A DNA stretch of 64,000 nt from assembly GCA_947466585.1 (NCBI GenBank), contig CANIEU010000007.1, positions 1 through 64,000 of the forward strand. Reading direction: 5' to 3'. Numbering within the stretch: the stretch's first letter is position 1; the number at the start of each line of letters is the position of its first letter. Positions 8,315 through 16,615 of this stretch are shown piece after piece. This stretch comes from Fibrobacterota bacterium (lineage in GTDB: Bacteria; Fibrobacterota; Fibrobacteria; UBA11236). Both the position numbers and the translations under genes were made by a program. The notes under the pieces were generated by a model. It did not search any database. It was given only the letters and a program-made list of their open reading frames with translations, and was not told the origin of the DNA.

Positions 8315-8962
8315 TCATGCGTCGCCCTTCATGGGACGAAGGCTGCGGACCATGGTGTCCGCGATGATGTCGGCGCGTTCCAGAAAAAACGTTTCCGTGA
8401 ATGCGATGTTCGGTAGTGGCGATTCGGGATGGTTCTTCAACAGTTGTGAGGCGAAGAATCCCGAGAGGGCCATGCCCATCAGGTTGAGCCAGAAATGTTC
8501 GGGCGCGATGGGGCGAAGCCGCCCCGCCTGAATTTCCTTGAGCAGCGCCGCGTTGATGCGGCGCGGAATCTCGCCGAAGTTTTCGAGCACTTCGTTGATG
8601 CCGGCGGGTATACCCTTGCCCTCATTCACATTGCGGAACAGAAAGAGCAGGAATTCGGGATGTTGCGAGATCACGCGTGCATGTCCCTTGAGCAGTGCGG
8701 CCAGCAATTGTTCGAAGGTCGCGTTCTCCGGAACCTGTTGCAGCCCGGCCCGGATGCCGCCCCACACGGTCTGAATGATTTCGCTGATGGCCGCTTGGTG
8801 CAGCTTCTCTTTGTTGCCGAAGTAGTAGTGCACCAGGGCGTGATTGACACCTGCCGCCCCGGCGATGGCGGTCATGCGCGCTCCGGCAAATCCTTTGGCC
8901 ACGAATTCCGCGCGGGCGGCTTCGAGAATCCGGGAGGCGGCATTATCGGGACTAACAGTCAT
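8315..8962 (-). CDS. TetR-family regulator, CecR-like
   Basis: 215 residues from ATG 8962. The N-terminal helix-turn-helix region (RILEAARAEFVAKGFAGARM to HALVHYYFGNKEKL) is typical TetR, and the C-terminal ligand domain includes EHFWLNLMGMALSGFF, resembling the CecR/YbiH group. First gene of the exporter operon; its TGA overlaps an in-frame ATG of the tolC-like gene. E. coli CecR represses the ybhGFSR operon, so autoregulation of the whole operon through the palindrome at 8965-8980 is a strong inference. Confidence 0.88.
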   Translation of the reverse strand: MTVSPDNAASRILEAARAEFVAKGFAGARMTAIAGAAGVNHALVHYYFGNKEKLHQAAISEIIQTVWGGIRAGLQQVPENATFEQLLAALLKGHARVISQHPEFLLFLFRNVNEGKGIPAGINEVLENFGEIPRRINAALLKEIQAGRLRPIAPEHFWLNLMGMALSGFFASQLLKNHPESPLPNIAFTETFFLERADIIADTMVRSLRPMKGDA

Positions 8963-8964
8963 GT

Positions 8965-8980
8965 TTAACAATATTATTAA
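8965..8980. promoter_or_regulatory. Probable TetR operator
   Basis: A 16-base near-palindrome, TTAACAATATTATTAA, with 14 of 16 positions symmetric, lies immediately upstream of the regulator's ATG (8962). It is the most AT-rich spot of the region and would cover the leader or -10 area of the minus-strand promoter. Its position fits autorepression by the adjacent TetR-family protein. Confidence 0.55.
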
Positions 8981-9026
8981 TAGGGTGCATAACGTCAAGG
9001 CAGGGGATTAAACCCGATTTTTCGAT

Positions 9027-9056
9027 AAAAAAAACTCCGGCGTCGAAACACCGGAG
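9027..9056 (-). terminator. Rho-independent terminator after NmrA-like gene
   Basis: Read on the minus strand: CTCCGG stem (9051-9056 with 9035-9040), ten-base loop, then eight T (9027-9034). It follows the NmrA-like gene and separates it from the exporter operon. Confidence 0.75.
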
Positions 9057-9111
9057 GCTTTCCCATCTTCCCCCAACTAAACCCAGGTCAGATTGCGTAT
9101 TACCGCCGGGA

Positions 9112-9948
9112 TTACACCCAGCTTGCTTTGAAATCCTGCGCGTAGGTTTGGAAGCTGCCCGGCGCACGGCCGAGAACATCTTGCACGCCGGTCGAGAGCG
9201 AGGCGCTGTAGCCCGCCTTCACGTAGGTCATCAGCATGAGCAACAACTCCACATAGTCCGCCGGAAGGCCCGCGCCGAGCAAAACGCCCTTCAACTCCGC
9301 AGGATCTACATCGGAATAGGTCACGGTTTTGCCGGCGACCTTCGAGATTTCCGCGGCCACGTCGGCGTGCGTCATCAACGCGGGACCGGTCAGGGTAATC
9401 GTCTTGCCGCTCAGCGCATCCTCGGTCAACAATTTCGCCGCCACGGCGGAGATGTCTCGTGAATCAATGAAGCCGACTTGGCCGTCGCCCGCGGGTAGAC
9501 GGATCGCACCGAATTCCTTGATGCCGTACACCCAGAAGGTGTTGAAGTTTTGCATGAACCAGGTGGGGCGAATGATGTTGTACGGCACGCCCGAATTTTC
9601 CAGATCGATTTCGGCCTTACGCATCGGACCTTCGGGATTCATCTCCACGCCCGCCGCCGTCATGAGAACGACCTTTTTCAGATTCGCGGCCTTGGCTTTC
9701 GCGATCAGCGGCGCGAGAATCTTGTATTGATCGGCGTGACCGCCGGGGGAGAGGAAGAACGCGCGATCGATGCCAGCAAAGGCTGCATCGAGGCCTTCGC
9801 CAGTCGCGAGGTTCACGTGCACCTGGTCGGGGGCGGTTGTCGGTTTGCTCGTCGTGGTACGCACGGAGTGTCCCGCCGCTTTGAGCACGCGCACGATTTC
9901 GGAACCCACGGTGCCGGAGGCGCCGACGATGAGGATATTGCTGGGCAT
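9112..9948 (-). CDS. NmrA-like NAD(P)-binding oxidoreductase
   Basis: 278 residues, ATG 9948. Atypical short-chain dehydrogenase: N-terminal Rossmann motif GASGTVG (9-15), no YxxxK catalytic pair where expected, and a C-terminal NmrA-type substrate region with IRPTWFMQNF. This group includes NmrA-type redox sensors and QorB/AzoB-like quinone or azo reductases. Single-gene unit with its own terminator. Substrate cannot be told from sequence. Confidence 0.85.
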   Translation of the reverse strand: MPSNILIVGASGTVGSEIVRVLKAAGHSVRTTTSKPTTAPDQVHVNLATGEGLDAAFAGIDRAFFLSPGGHADQYKILAPLIAKAKAANLKKVVLMTAAGVEMNPEGPMRKAEIDLENSGVPYNIIRPTWFMQNFNTFWVYGIKEFGAIRLPAGDGQVGFIDSRDISAVAAKLLTEDALSGKTITLTGPALMTHADVAAEISKVAGKTVTYSDVDPAELKGVLLGAGLPADYVELLLMLMTYVKAGYSASLSTGVQDVLGRAPGSFQTYAQDFKASWV

Positions 9949-10219
9949 GGAAAACCTCGGAGAAATGGGTTCAGGTTAAATAGTCGTTACAACAGAGAAT
10001 ATAGCATCCTTATTGCTCCAACGCTACTCGAAGGAGAGAGTCGATTTACAGGGGTGTCGATCTGCCTTTCGGTTTTCGGTGTGGAAGCCGCATTGAAGAT
10101 TTGACCATTCGACCATTAGACGATTCGGCCGAAATGGACTCATCCGGCGCGCGTTCCCCGCTGGCGACCTTATTGAGAAGCTTCGAGGCATCTTCTCAGT
10201 TCCTACTTTTACCCCTGCA

Positions 10220-12052
10220 ATGAGCCAAAAAACCGCAGGGGCCATCCTCCCCGACAATCCGCCTTATTTGATCAGCGCGCTGACCGGCACGCCGAGCCGA
10301 TTCGCCCCCGAACGCCGGAAGACGATTCCCGTGCGCGTCGGCAACCGTGTGATCGGGGGAGACAACCCGATTTTGGTGCAGTCGATGACGACTACCAGCA
10401 CCAAGGACATCGACGCGACGGTGCTGCAGACCCTGGAGTTGTGGAACGCCGGCTGCGAACTGATCCGCATCACCGCGCCCACCGCAAAGGACGCCGAGTG
10501 CCTTCAGGAAATCGTGGCCAAGGTGCGCGCCGCCGGTTGCGACGCTCCCATTTCGGCCGACATCCACTTTCAACCCCGCGCGGCGCATGAAGCCGTGAAG
10601 TGGGTCGAGAAGGTGCGCATCAATCCGGGCAACTTCGTCGATTCGAAGGCGCCGGGCGAGATGAAGGAATACGACGAAGCCTCGTTCGAGGCGGGCGCGC
10701 TGAAAGTCGTGGAAGCCTTTTCGCCGCTGGTACGCGAAGCCAAGGTGCGCGGCGTGGCGCTGCGCATCGGCACCAACCACGGTTCGCTCTCCGACCGCAT
10801 GATGTGGAAGTTCGGCGACACCATCGAGGGCATGGTGGAATCGGCGCTGGAATACCTGCGTGTATGCGAGGCCGAAGGCTTCGATCAAATCGTGTTCAGC
10901 ATGAAAAGCAGCAATTCGCGCGTGGCGATCCAAGCCTACCGCCTGCTCGCTTATCGTTTGGCGGCCGATGGCCACAAGCCCTATCCTTTCCACGTGGGCG
11001 TGACCGAAGCCGGCGACGGCGAAGACGGCCGTTTGAAATCCTCGGTGGGCATCGGCGCACTGCTGCTCGACGGAATCGGCGACACCATCCGCGTTTCGCT
11101 CACCGAAGATCCCGTGCAGGAAGTGCCGGTGGCGAAGACCTTGGTCAAACTCTGCGATACCGCGTGCTACCCCGCTGTGGCGGAACGCCCGGAGTCGGTT
11201 TCATTTTACAGCTACCAGCGCCGCGAAACTACTGCGCTTCGCTTGGGAGTGAAAGGCGACCTCGTCGCCGGCGGCCGCGAGCCCTTAGCCGTAGGCGTGC
11301 ACAACCCCGGCTCCGAAGCGCTGCCCAAGGGCGACCGCAAGGCCGAGTGGATCAATGGGGAATCCTGGCCGGTGTTCGCCGGAGCGATCCACGAGCAGCC
11401 GCTGCCCGAGGGCAAGCCGCTCGAGATCTGCATCACCGATCTTGCGCAACTTAAGATCGTCGAGATCCCCGACGCCGACGTGCTCTGGTCGTGCGATCCG
11501 TTTTTACCGAACCTCGTGGGCGCCTATCGCCATCTCGCGGGCTGGCTCGACGAACAGGGACGCAAAGACCTCATCGTGTTGCGCGATCATACCGACGGTA
11601 CCTCCGAAGGCAACATGGCTGCGGCCGCGCGCCTCGGTGCGGTGCTGGCAGACGGCATCGGCGATCTGATCCATATCGAAAGCGCCGGTGGCGTGAAGGC
11701 CGGCCTGAACCTCGCCTACGATGTGCTGCAGGCCGCGGCCGTGCGGCGCAGCAAGCCCGAATACGTGGCCTGCCCCGGTTGCGGGCGCACGCTGTTCGAT
11801 CTGCAAAGCACCACGCAGCGCATCCGCTCGAAGACGGCGCACCTCAAGAACATCTCCATCGCCGTGATGGGCTGCATCGTGAACGGACCGGGCGAAATGG
11901 CCGATGCCGACTTCGGCTACGTGGGCGGTGCTCCCAACAGGGTGAGTCTCTATGTGGGTCGCGAGTGCGTGGAGAAGAATATTCCCGAAGACGACGCGCC
12001 CGAAGCCTTGGTCAACCTGATCAAGTCGCACGGACGTTGGATCGAACCATGA
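10220..12052 (+). CDS. ispG: 4-hydroxy-3-methylbut-2-enyl diphosphate synthase, long form
   Basis: 610 residues. Catalyses the penultimate step of the MEP isoprenoid pathway, converting MEcPP to HMBPP with a [4Fe-4S] cluster. The N-terminal TIM barrel begins at RRKTIPVRVGN and contains SADIHF and KVRINPGNF. The C-terminal cluster domain carries CPGCGRTLFDLQ and later MGCIVNGPGE, giving the three Cys and the Glu ligand. Between them lies a large insert of roughly 240 residues, as in plant, chlamydial and Bacteroidetes enzymes; the E. coli form is about 370 residues. The ribosome site before ATG 10220 is weak. Confidence 0.95.
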   Translation: MSQKTAGAILPDNPPYLISALTGTPSRFAPERRKTIPVRVGNRVIGGDNPILVQSMTTTSTKDIDATVLQTLELWNAGCELIRITAPTAKDAECLQEIVAKVRAAGCDAPISADIHFQPRAAHEAVKWVEKVRINPGNFVDSKAPGEMKEYDEASFEAGALKVVEAFSPLVREAKVRGVALRIGTNHGSLSDRMMWKFGDTIEGMVESALEYLRVCEAEGFDQIVFSMKSSNSRVAIQAYRLLAYRLAADGHKPYPFHVGVTEAGDGEDGRLKSSVGIGALLLDGIGDTIRVSLTEDPVQEVPVAKTLVKLCDTACYPAVAERPESVSFYSYQRRETTALRLGVKGDLVAGGREPLAVGVHNPGSEALPKGDRKAEWINGESWPVFAGAIHEQPLPEGKPLEICITDLAQLKIVEIPDADVLWSCDPFLPNLVGAYRHLAGWLDEQGRKDLIVLRDHTDGTSEGNMAAAARLGAVLADGIGDLIHIESAGGVKAGLNLAYDVLQAAAVRRSKPEYVACPGCGRTLFDLQSTTQRIRSKTAHLKNISIAVMGCIVNGPGEMADADFGYVGGAPNRVSLYVGRECVEKNIPEDDAPEALVNLIKSHGRWIEP

Positions 12053-12063
12053 TCCCCCCCCGG

Positions 12064-12083
12064 CCCCCCAGAGGGGGGAGAGG
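12064..12083 (+). promoter_or_regulatory. Hairpin overlapping a Shine-Dalgarno
   Basis: C6 at 12064-12069, loop AGA and G6 at 12073-12078 form a strong small hairpin that includes the purine-rich GGGGGGAGAGG used as ribosome site for the TTG start at 12084. It could throttle translation of the methyltransferase gene when ispG mRNA is not being translated through. Inference from sequence only. Confidence 0.4.
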
Positions 12084-13067
12084 TTGACCGCCGCCAAACC
12101 CTTGGCGGCCTACGCACCCTTGGTCGTCGTCCTATCCCGCCCCGAAACACCCGAGAACATCGGCTTCGTGGCGCGTTCGATGATCGCGTACGGCGTCAAC
12201 GATTTGCGCCTCGTCGGCATCCCACTCGTGCCTGAAGACGGCAAGGCGTATTGGACGACGTGCGGTGGCGAAGATGTGCTCCGCCATGCGAAATATTTCG
12301 CCACCGTCGAAGAGGCTGTCACAGATTGCGCGCAGGCGATCGGGTTCACGAAGCGTCTGCGCGACAAGTCGCAGCGTCTGTTCGATCTGGGGGATGTGCA
12401 GAAGCGTAAGGAAGGGCGGCTCGATGAAGACCACCCGCACTATGCGCAGTTGCCGGAGTTTCCCGACTTCCCCGATGCCTATAATCGTTCGATGGAACCT
12501 TCTCTAAATGAAGAAGGCGAGCTGATCGTTGATGCATCCAACGAGGCACCCAATGATGCGTCCATTGAAGGTTCCAACCCTACGGGCGCGGAAAAGCTTC
12601 CCTTGACCGCCTTGGTGTTTGGCTGCGAATCGCAAGGATTGGCGCATGAAGAAACCGTGGCCATGACGCATCTCGTGCGCATCGCACTCGCAGCGGGCGA
12701 CATGAGCCTGAATCTTTCGCACGCTGTCACGGTGGTGCTGCACGCGCTCACTTCGGTGAAACCGGGCCCGCGCAGGCATCCGCATGCCGGGCGCGCCGCC
12801 ACGCTCGAAGAATCGAACACGGCACTGGGCGAATTCCTGGAGGCGCTGGAAAGCACCGGATACCTCGCCAAGAGCGGTAAGGAGTCGGCCCGCAGCGAGA
12901 AGCTGCGCGTGCTGTGGCGCCGCATGCGTCCCACGATGCGCGAGGTGGATTTCATCCGCGGTGCCCTCAAAGCCTTGGCGGGTGCGCCCTCGAAGCGTTT
13001 GGTTCAAAAAACCCAAGGTGCAAATACACCCGCATTGAAATCGACCGAGGAGAAGGTTCCGGTATGA
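12084..13067 (+). CDS. TrmH/SpoU-family RNA 2'-O-methyltransferase, TrmJ-like
   Basis: 327 residues from a TTG start with GGGGGGAGAGG just before it. SPOUT-class motifs are clear: LSRPETPENIGFVAR (motif 1), VFGCESQGL (motif 2) and LAAGDMSLNLSHAV (motif 3, the knot and SAM site). The C-terminal tail with LRVLWRRMRPTMREVDFIRG matches the TrmJ extension, which in E. coli helps methylate tRNA position 32. An acidic insert of about 60 residues (near DHPHYAQLPEF to GSNPTGAEK) separates motif 1 from motif 2 and is unusual. Lies 31 bases after ispG; its stop overlaps the start of rfbC. Confidence 0.85.
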   Translation: MTAAKPLAAYAPLVVVLSRPETPENIGFVARSMIAYGVNDLRLVGIPLVPEDGKAYWTTCGGEDVLRHAKYFATVEEAVTDCAQAIGFTKRLRDKSQRLFDLGDVQKRKEGRLDEDHPHYAQLPEFPDFPDAYNRSMEPSLNEEGELIVDASNEAPNDASIEGSNPTGAEKLPLTALVFGCESQGLAHEETVAMTHLVRIALAAGDMSLNLSHAVTVVLHALTSVKPGPRRHPHAGRAATLEESNTALGEFLEALESTGYLAKSGKESARSEKLRVLWRRMRPTMREVDFIRGALKALAGAPSKRLVQKTQGANTPALKSTEEKVPV

Positions 13068-13624
13068 GTCTGATCGTCGAGCAAACCCCGCTCGAGGGGT
13101 TGTTGATCGTAAAGCCGAAGGTGTTCCGTGATGCGCGCGGATTTTTCGTGGAGAGCTACAATCGCGAATCGTTCGCGAAGGCGGGCATCACCACCGAGTT
13201 CGTGCAGGACAATCACAGCCAGTCGGCGATCGGTACGCTGCGCGGGCTGCACTTTCAAACGGTACCGGGTCAGGTCAAGCTGATCCGTTGCACGCGCGGG
13301 CGCATCTGGGATGTGGCGGTCGATATCCGCCCGCAGAGCCCGACATTCGGCAAGCACTTCGGACTTGAACTCACGCCCGACGACTGCACCATGCTGTACA
13401 TTCCCGTCGGGTTCGCCCACGGGTTTCTGGTGCTCTCCGACACGGCGGAAGTTCAGTACAAATGTTCCAATGTCTACAACCCCGTAACCGAAGCGGGAGT
13501 CGCCTGGAACGATCCCGATCTGAATGTGCCGTGGCCGCTCGATCAAGTGGGTGGCGCGCCGCTGCTCTCTGAGCGGGATACGGGAAATGCGTCGTTCGCC
13601 GATTGGAAGAAGTCGAAAGGCTAG
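13064..13624 (+). CDS. rfbC: dTDP-4-dehydrorhamnose 3,5-epimerase
   Basis: 186 residues from ATG 13064, which overlaps the TGA of the methyltransferase gene (ATGA). Typical RmlC/RfbC cupin: FRDARGFFVESYN, QDNHSQS, RGLHFQ with the catalytic His, and YIPVGFAHGFLVLSD. Converts dTDP-4-keto-6-deoxyglucose to its rhamnose-configured epimer in dTDP-L-rhamnose synthesis. The partner genes rfbA, rfbB and rfbD are not in the window, so here it is a solitary gene fused transcriptionally to RNA-modification and isoprenoid genes. Confidence 0.93.
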   Translation: MSLIVEQTPLEGLLIVKPKVFRDARGFFVESYNRESFAKAGITTEFVQDNHSQSAIGTLRGLHFQTVPGQVKLIRCTRGRIWDVAVDIRPQSPTFGKHFGLELTPDDCTMLYIPVGFAHGFLVLSDTAEVQYKCSNVYNPVTEAGVAWNDPDLNVPWPLDQVGGAPLLSERDTGNASFADWKKSKG

Positions 13625-13625
13625 A

Positions 13626-14297
13626 CTAACGTTCCGGCATCTCCGCATCGAATGTCCGAGCCGCATCGACGATGGCCCGGGCTGTTCCCGCGGCTTTGGC
13701 TGAATCGCCGGAGTGTTCCCGGTCCAAAAACAGCGGATAAACCTTGATCGCGAGCACGGCCAATTGGCTGGGGCTCTCGGGAATTTTTCCACCGGGGAAG
13801 TGGGAAGCATTTTCCCGGATGAATCGTGTCACCGCACGCACCGCATCCTGTTCGCGATGCGCATCTCTGTCGGAATAGTCGAACACCCATTCCTCGACGC
13901 GCTTGTTGATGCGCGGCTTGTCGTCTCCGGCGGTGATGCCCACCGCGGCGAACACCCGGCAATCATAACGACGACAGGTTTGCGGGCGATGCGCATAGAC
14001 CGCACATAGACCTTCCTCAGGCCGGGACATCTGCGGACAAAGGCCTTCGTGGTCGTAACCCATCAGCATGTGTCCGTGCGGCATCCCCGGGGCGGGGATC
14101 AGTCCATCCTCCCCGATGTGCGCCAACGCATCGGTTTCGTTGGGGCCGATGTGGATGAAGTAGGAGGAGGTGCAGCAGGCCGTACAGGTGCCGCAGGGCA
14201 CGTCGGACGCCGCTCCGGTGCGGAGGGCTTCGCGGGTTTCATGCAACCATACAGAGAACTCGCCCGCGGAAACCGCGTTACCGGAAGCTGCCGTCAT
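13626..14297 (-). CDS. YkgJ-family cysteine cluster protein
   Basis: 223 residues from ATG 14297; the frame is open further upstream but only through the antisense of the MBL gene. The signature is the cysteine array CGTCTACC, then GLCPQM, GLCAVYAHRPQTCRRYDC, characteristic of YkgJ/UPF0153 proteins thought to bind zinc or an iron-sulfur cluster. Function unknown. It starts seven bases after the MBL hydrolase stop, so the two are co-transcribed; convergent with rfbC, one base apart. Confidence 0.85.
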   Translation of the reverse strand: MTAASGNAVSAGEFSVWLHETREALRTGAASDVPCGTCTACCTSSYFIHIGPNETDALAHIGEDGLIPAPGMPHGHMLMGYDHEGLCPQMSRPEEGLCAVYAHRPQTCRRYDCRVFAAVGITAGDDKPRINKRVEEWVFDYSDRDAHREQDAVRAVTRFIRENASHFPGGKIPESPSQLAVLAIKVYPLFLDREHSGDSAKAAGTARAIVDAARTFDAEMPER

Positions 14298-14304
14298 GGA
14301 ATCG

Positions 14305-15078
14305 TCAGTCGATGGGGAGCGTGAGTCCGTCGTACGCCAGACGGATCTCGGGAGGCAGGCGCGCTTCGGTGGCGGCGTGTTCGAGATCGTGGCACATGTG
14401 CACGAAGTAGGTAGTCTCCGCGCCGATCCGTTTTGCGTATTCCACCGCTTTGTTGAAATGCAGATGGGTCGAATGCGGCGCGTCGCGCAGGCAATCGAGA
14501 GCAAGCACCTTGAGGCCTTGCATCAAGTTCAGGGTAGATTCCGGAATTTCCGTGACATCGGTAATGAATGCGAAGTCGCCCACGCGGTAACCCAGGATCG
14601 GTTCCGGGCCGTGCAACACCGGAAGCGGAACGATTTCCCAGTCGCCGATACGGAACGGAGCGGCATCAGGTCCGATCACGCGCAGATCGTATTGTGGCGC
14701 GCCGCCGCCGTAGGCCTTGGGTGGCGCGAAGGCGTAATCGAAGCGCCGTTTTACGTCGGCGAAGGTGGCCTCCGAGCCGCACAACACGGTGGGTTTTCCC
14801 GTCACCTGCGAGAAGATACGGAGGTCGTCGAGCCCGGAAACGTGGTCGGAATGCGCGTGGGTCAACAGGGCGGCGTCGATCCGCTCCAGCCCGTGTCGCA
14901 AGGCGCCGTGACGGAAATCTCCGGAAACATCCAGAACCAGCGTGTGACGGGCGTCACGCAGTAAAATCCCGGTGCGATTGCGGTTGTTGCGCGAATCACG
15001 GGACGTGCAAACTACGCAGCGACAGCCAATGACGGGGATTCCGTGCGAGGTGCCGGTTCCGAGAAAGACGATTTCCAT
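14305..15078 (-). CDS. MBL-fold metallo-hydrolase, PhnP-like
   Basis: 257 residues, ATG 15078. Starts MEIVFLGTGTSHGIPVIGC and has paired cysteines (CRCVVC) as in PhnP-like phosphodiesterases. The metal site THAHSDHVSGLDDLR is intact, with a later metal Asp (FAITDVTE) and terminal His (FVHMCHDLEH). Probably a cyclic phosphate or nucleotide phosphodiesterase. Not near phn genes, so a phosphonate role is not supported. First gene of a two-gene unit with the YkgJ-type protein. Confidence 0.85.
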   Translation of the reverse strand: MEIVFLGTGTSHGIPVIGCRCVVCTSRDSRNNRNRTGILLRDARHTLVLDVSGDFRHGALRHGLERIDAALLTHAHSDHVSGLDDLRIFSQVTGKPTVLCGSEATFADVKRRFDYAFAPPKAYGGGAPQYDLRVIGPDAAPFRIGDWEIVPLPVLHGPEPILGYRVGDFAFITDVTEIPESTLNLMQGLKVLALDCLRDAPHSTHLHFNKAVEYAKRIGAETTYFVHMCHDLEHAATEARLPPEIRLAYDGLTLPID

Positions 15079-15197
15079 GAGGGAAAAGATAGGCCGGGCC
15101 GGGTCGAAAGAGGGCCAAAACGCGTGACGCCGGTCATACCGTCTGAAAAAAACTTGCGCTAGGTTACGTGACGGCCCTGTCGGCCAAGGAGGTTTCC

Positions 15198-16541
15198 ATG
15201 TTCTTTCGCAAACAAGATCCCATCATTTTCACCATTCTTTTGATGACGGCTTTTTTGACCGCTCTTTTCACCGGATGTATTTCCGATTCAGGAGGCAAGG
15301 CGAAGGACCCTGCCACGGGTGTTTCCGTCGCTCTGCAGATTCAGATCGGGACTCTGGCGAAGTCCGCCGTGTCTTCGGTTACGGGGGCGACCCGCGCTGT
15401 GGATTCGGCCCGCGTCCTGGTGAGCGGTCCCGGTATGGACACATTGCAATTCGGTTTCGGTGCCGGCACGGGCACCAGTACCTTGGCCGGTCCCTTGTCC
15501 TTACTCGACATCCCGGCCGGTGTCGACCGCCGTTTCGAGGTGCGCCTGTATGCAGGCGGCAGCCTGCTTTACGTCGGCTCTTCGCTCACCGAAATTCGGG
15601 CGGGGCAAACCAATAGCGTGGCCGTGATTTGTTTGCCCGAGTTTTCCCGCGTCAGCGCCAGCATCCACATCCCCGCCGATTTTCCGAAAACCGTGAGCGG
15701 GGGAGCGTTGCGTTTGTGGAATACCGAAGGGGTTTGGACCGCATCGCCAACGGTCAACGGCGAGTTGCGGAATTTCCGGCTGGAAGAAGTGCCCGGCGAC
15801 CGCGACTATGCGGTTTCCATTGCGCTCTGGAATGCGGCGGGGGATACCATTGCACAGGCTTACAAAGCCTCGCTGCGCGTGCCGAAGGGGCAAAACGTCG
15901 CGCTCGTGCTTCCGCTCACGCTGGCGTTCACGCAACTGGCGTTGACCATGACGGTCGGAGATCCGCGCACCACCACCTTGGTGCTGACCCTGCCCGGGGG
16001 AAAGCGCGTGCCCTCGGTGTTCGGCGAGGCGGTTTTCTCGGAAGTGTATCCGATACCGACCGCGGAAGAAGGGGGAGACAATGGGGAATGGGTGGAGTTG
16101 TTCAACCGCGTTAGCGATACGCTCGACGTTTCGGGGTGCCAGATTCTCCGGGATGCCGGTACGGGATCAGGCATGGCCTTCGTGATGCCGGCGAATACGG
16201 TGATCGCCCCGGGGCGCGGCCTGGTGGTGGGACGTTCCGCCGTGACGTTTGCGAACGTGACCCAGACCACGGCTCTGACCTTGACCAACACTTCCGCTCG
16301 CCTGGAACTGTCGTGCACCTACTCCGGTTCCGGAACAGTGCGTCTCGATACCTTGCGCTATAACACCAGTACGTCGGACACGGTTTCTGCCCGCATAGCG
16401 ACGGCGAAGGTGGCCTCGTTGAAACCTTCGCGTTTGTCGAAGCGCACCGGAGCTGATGCCTGGTGCCTCGCGTCGGCCAATCCGGCATCAGGAGAATTCG
16501 CTACGACGCCCGGCGGAATCGCGGGAGGATGCGGAGAGTAA
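15198..16541 (+). CDS. Lipoprotein with lamin-tail domain
   Basis: 447 residues from ATG 15198, fixed by a perfect AAGGAGG at seven bases; an upstream GTG in frame is not needed. Signal peptide ends in a lipobox-like FTGC (Cys27). The first 270 residues look like two beta-rich domains. Around residues 280-350 (AVFSEVYPIPTAEEGG, EWVELFNRVSDTLDVSGCQI) is a lamin-tail (LTD) domain, often found in secreted proteins of Bacteroidetes and Fibrobacterota. Predicted surface or periplasmic structural/binding protein. Monocistronic, followed by a stem-loop. Confidence 0.8.
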   Translation: MFFRKQDPIIFTILLMTAFLTALFTGCISDSGGKAKDPATGVSVALQIQIGTLAKSAVSSVTGATRAVDSARVLVSGPGMDTLQFGFGAGTGTSTLAGPLSLLDIPAGVDRRFEVRLYAGGSLLYVGSSLTEIRAGQTNSVAVICLPEFSRVSASIHIPADFPKTVSGGALRLWNTEGVWTASPTVNGELRNFRLEEVPGDRDYAVSIALWNAAGDTIAQAYKASLRVPKGQNVALVLPLTLAFTQLALTMTVGDPRTTTLVLTLPGGKRVPSVFGEAVFSEVYPIPTAEEGGDNGEWVELFNRVSDTLDVSGCQILRDAGTGSGMAFVMPANTVIAPGRGLVVGRSAVTFANVTQTTALTLTNTSARLELSCTYSGSGTVRLDTLRYNTSTSDTVSARIATAKVASLKPSRLSKRTGADAWCLASANPASGEFATTPGGIAGGCGE

Positions 16542-16546
16542 GGTGC

Positions 16547-16583
16547 CCGGCCCCAGAGTGCAGAGTGCACGAGGGGCCGGTTT
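16547..16583 (+). terminator. Possible terminator after lamin-tail lipoprotein
   Basis: Stem CCGGCCCC (16547-16554) with GGGGCCGG (16573-16580), an inner GTGCA/TGCAC stem in the loop, followed by only three T. Strong hairpin but short U-tract, so termination strength is uncertain. Confidence 0.5.
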
Positions 16584-16615
16584 CGGAAAAATCCGATGCG
16601 CGCGTACGGCGGGGT

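Noticed and set aside
13064-13624. Rhamnose or O-antigen gene cluster suggested by rfbC
   Set aside because: No rfbA, rfbB, rfbD or glycosyltransferase is nearby; rfbC is solitary here.
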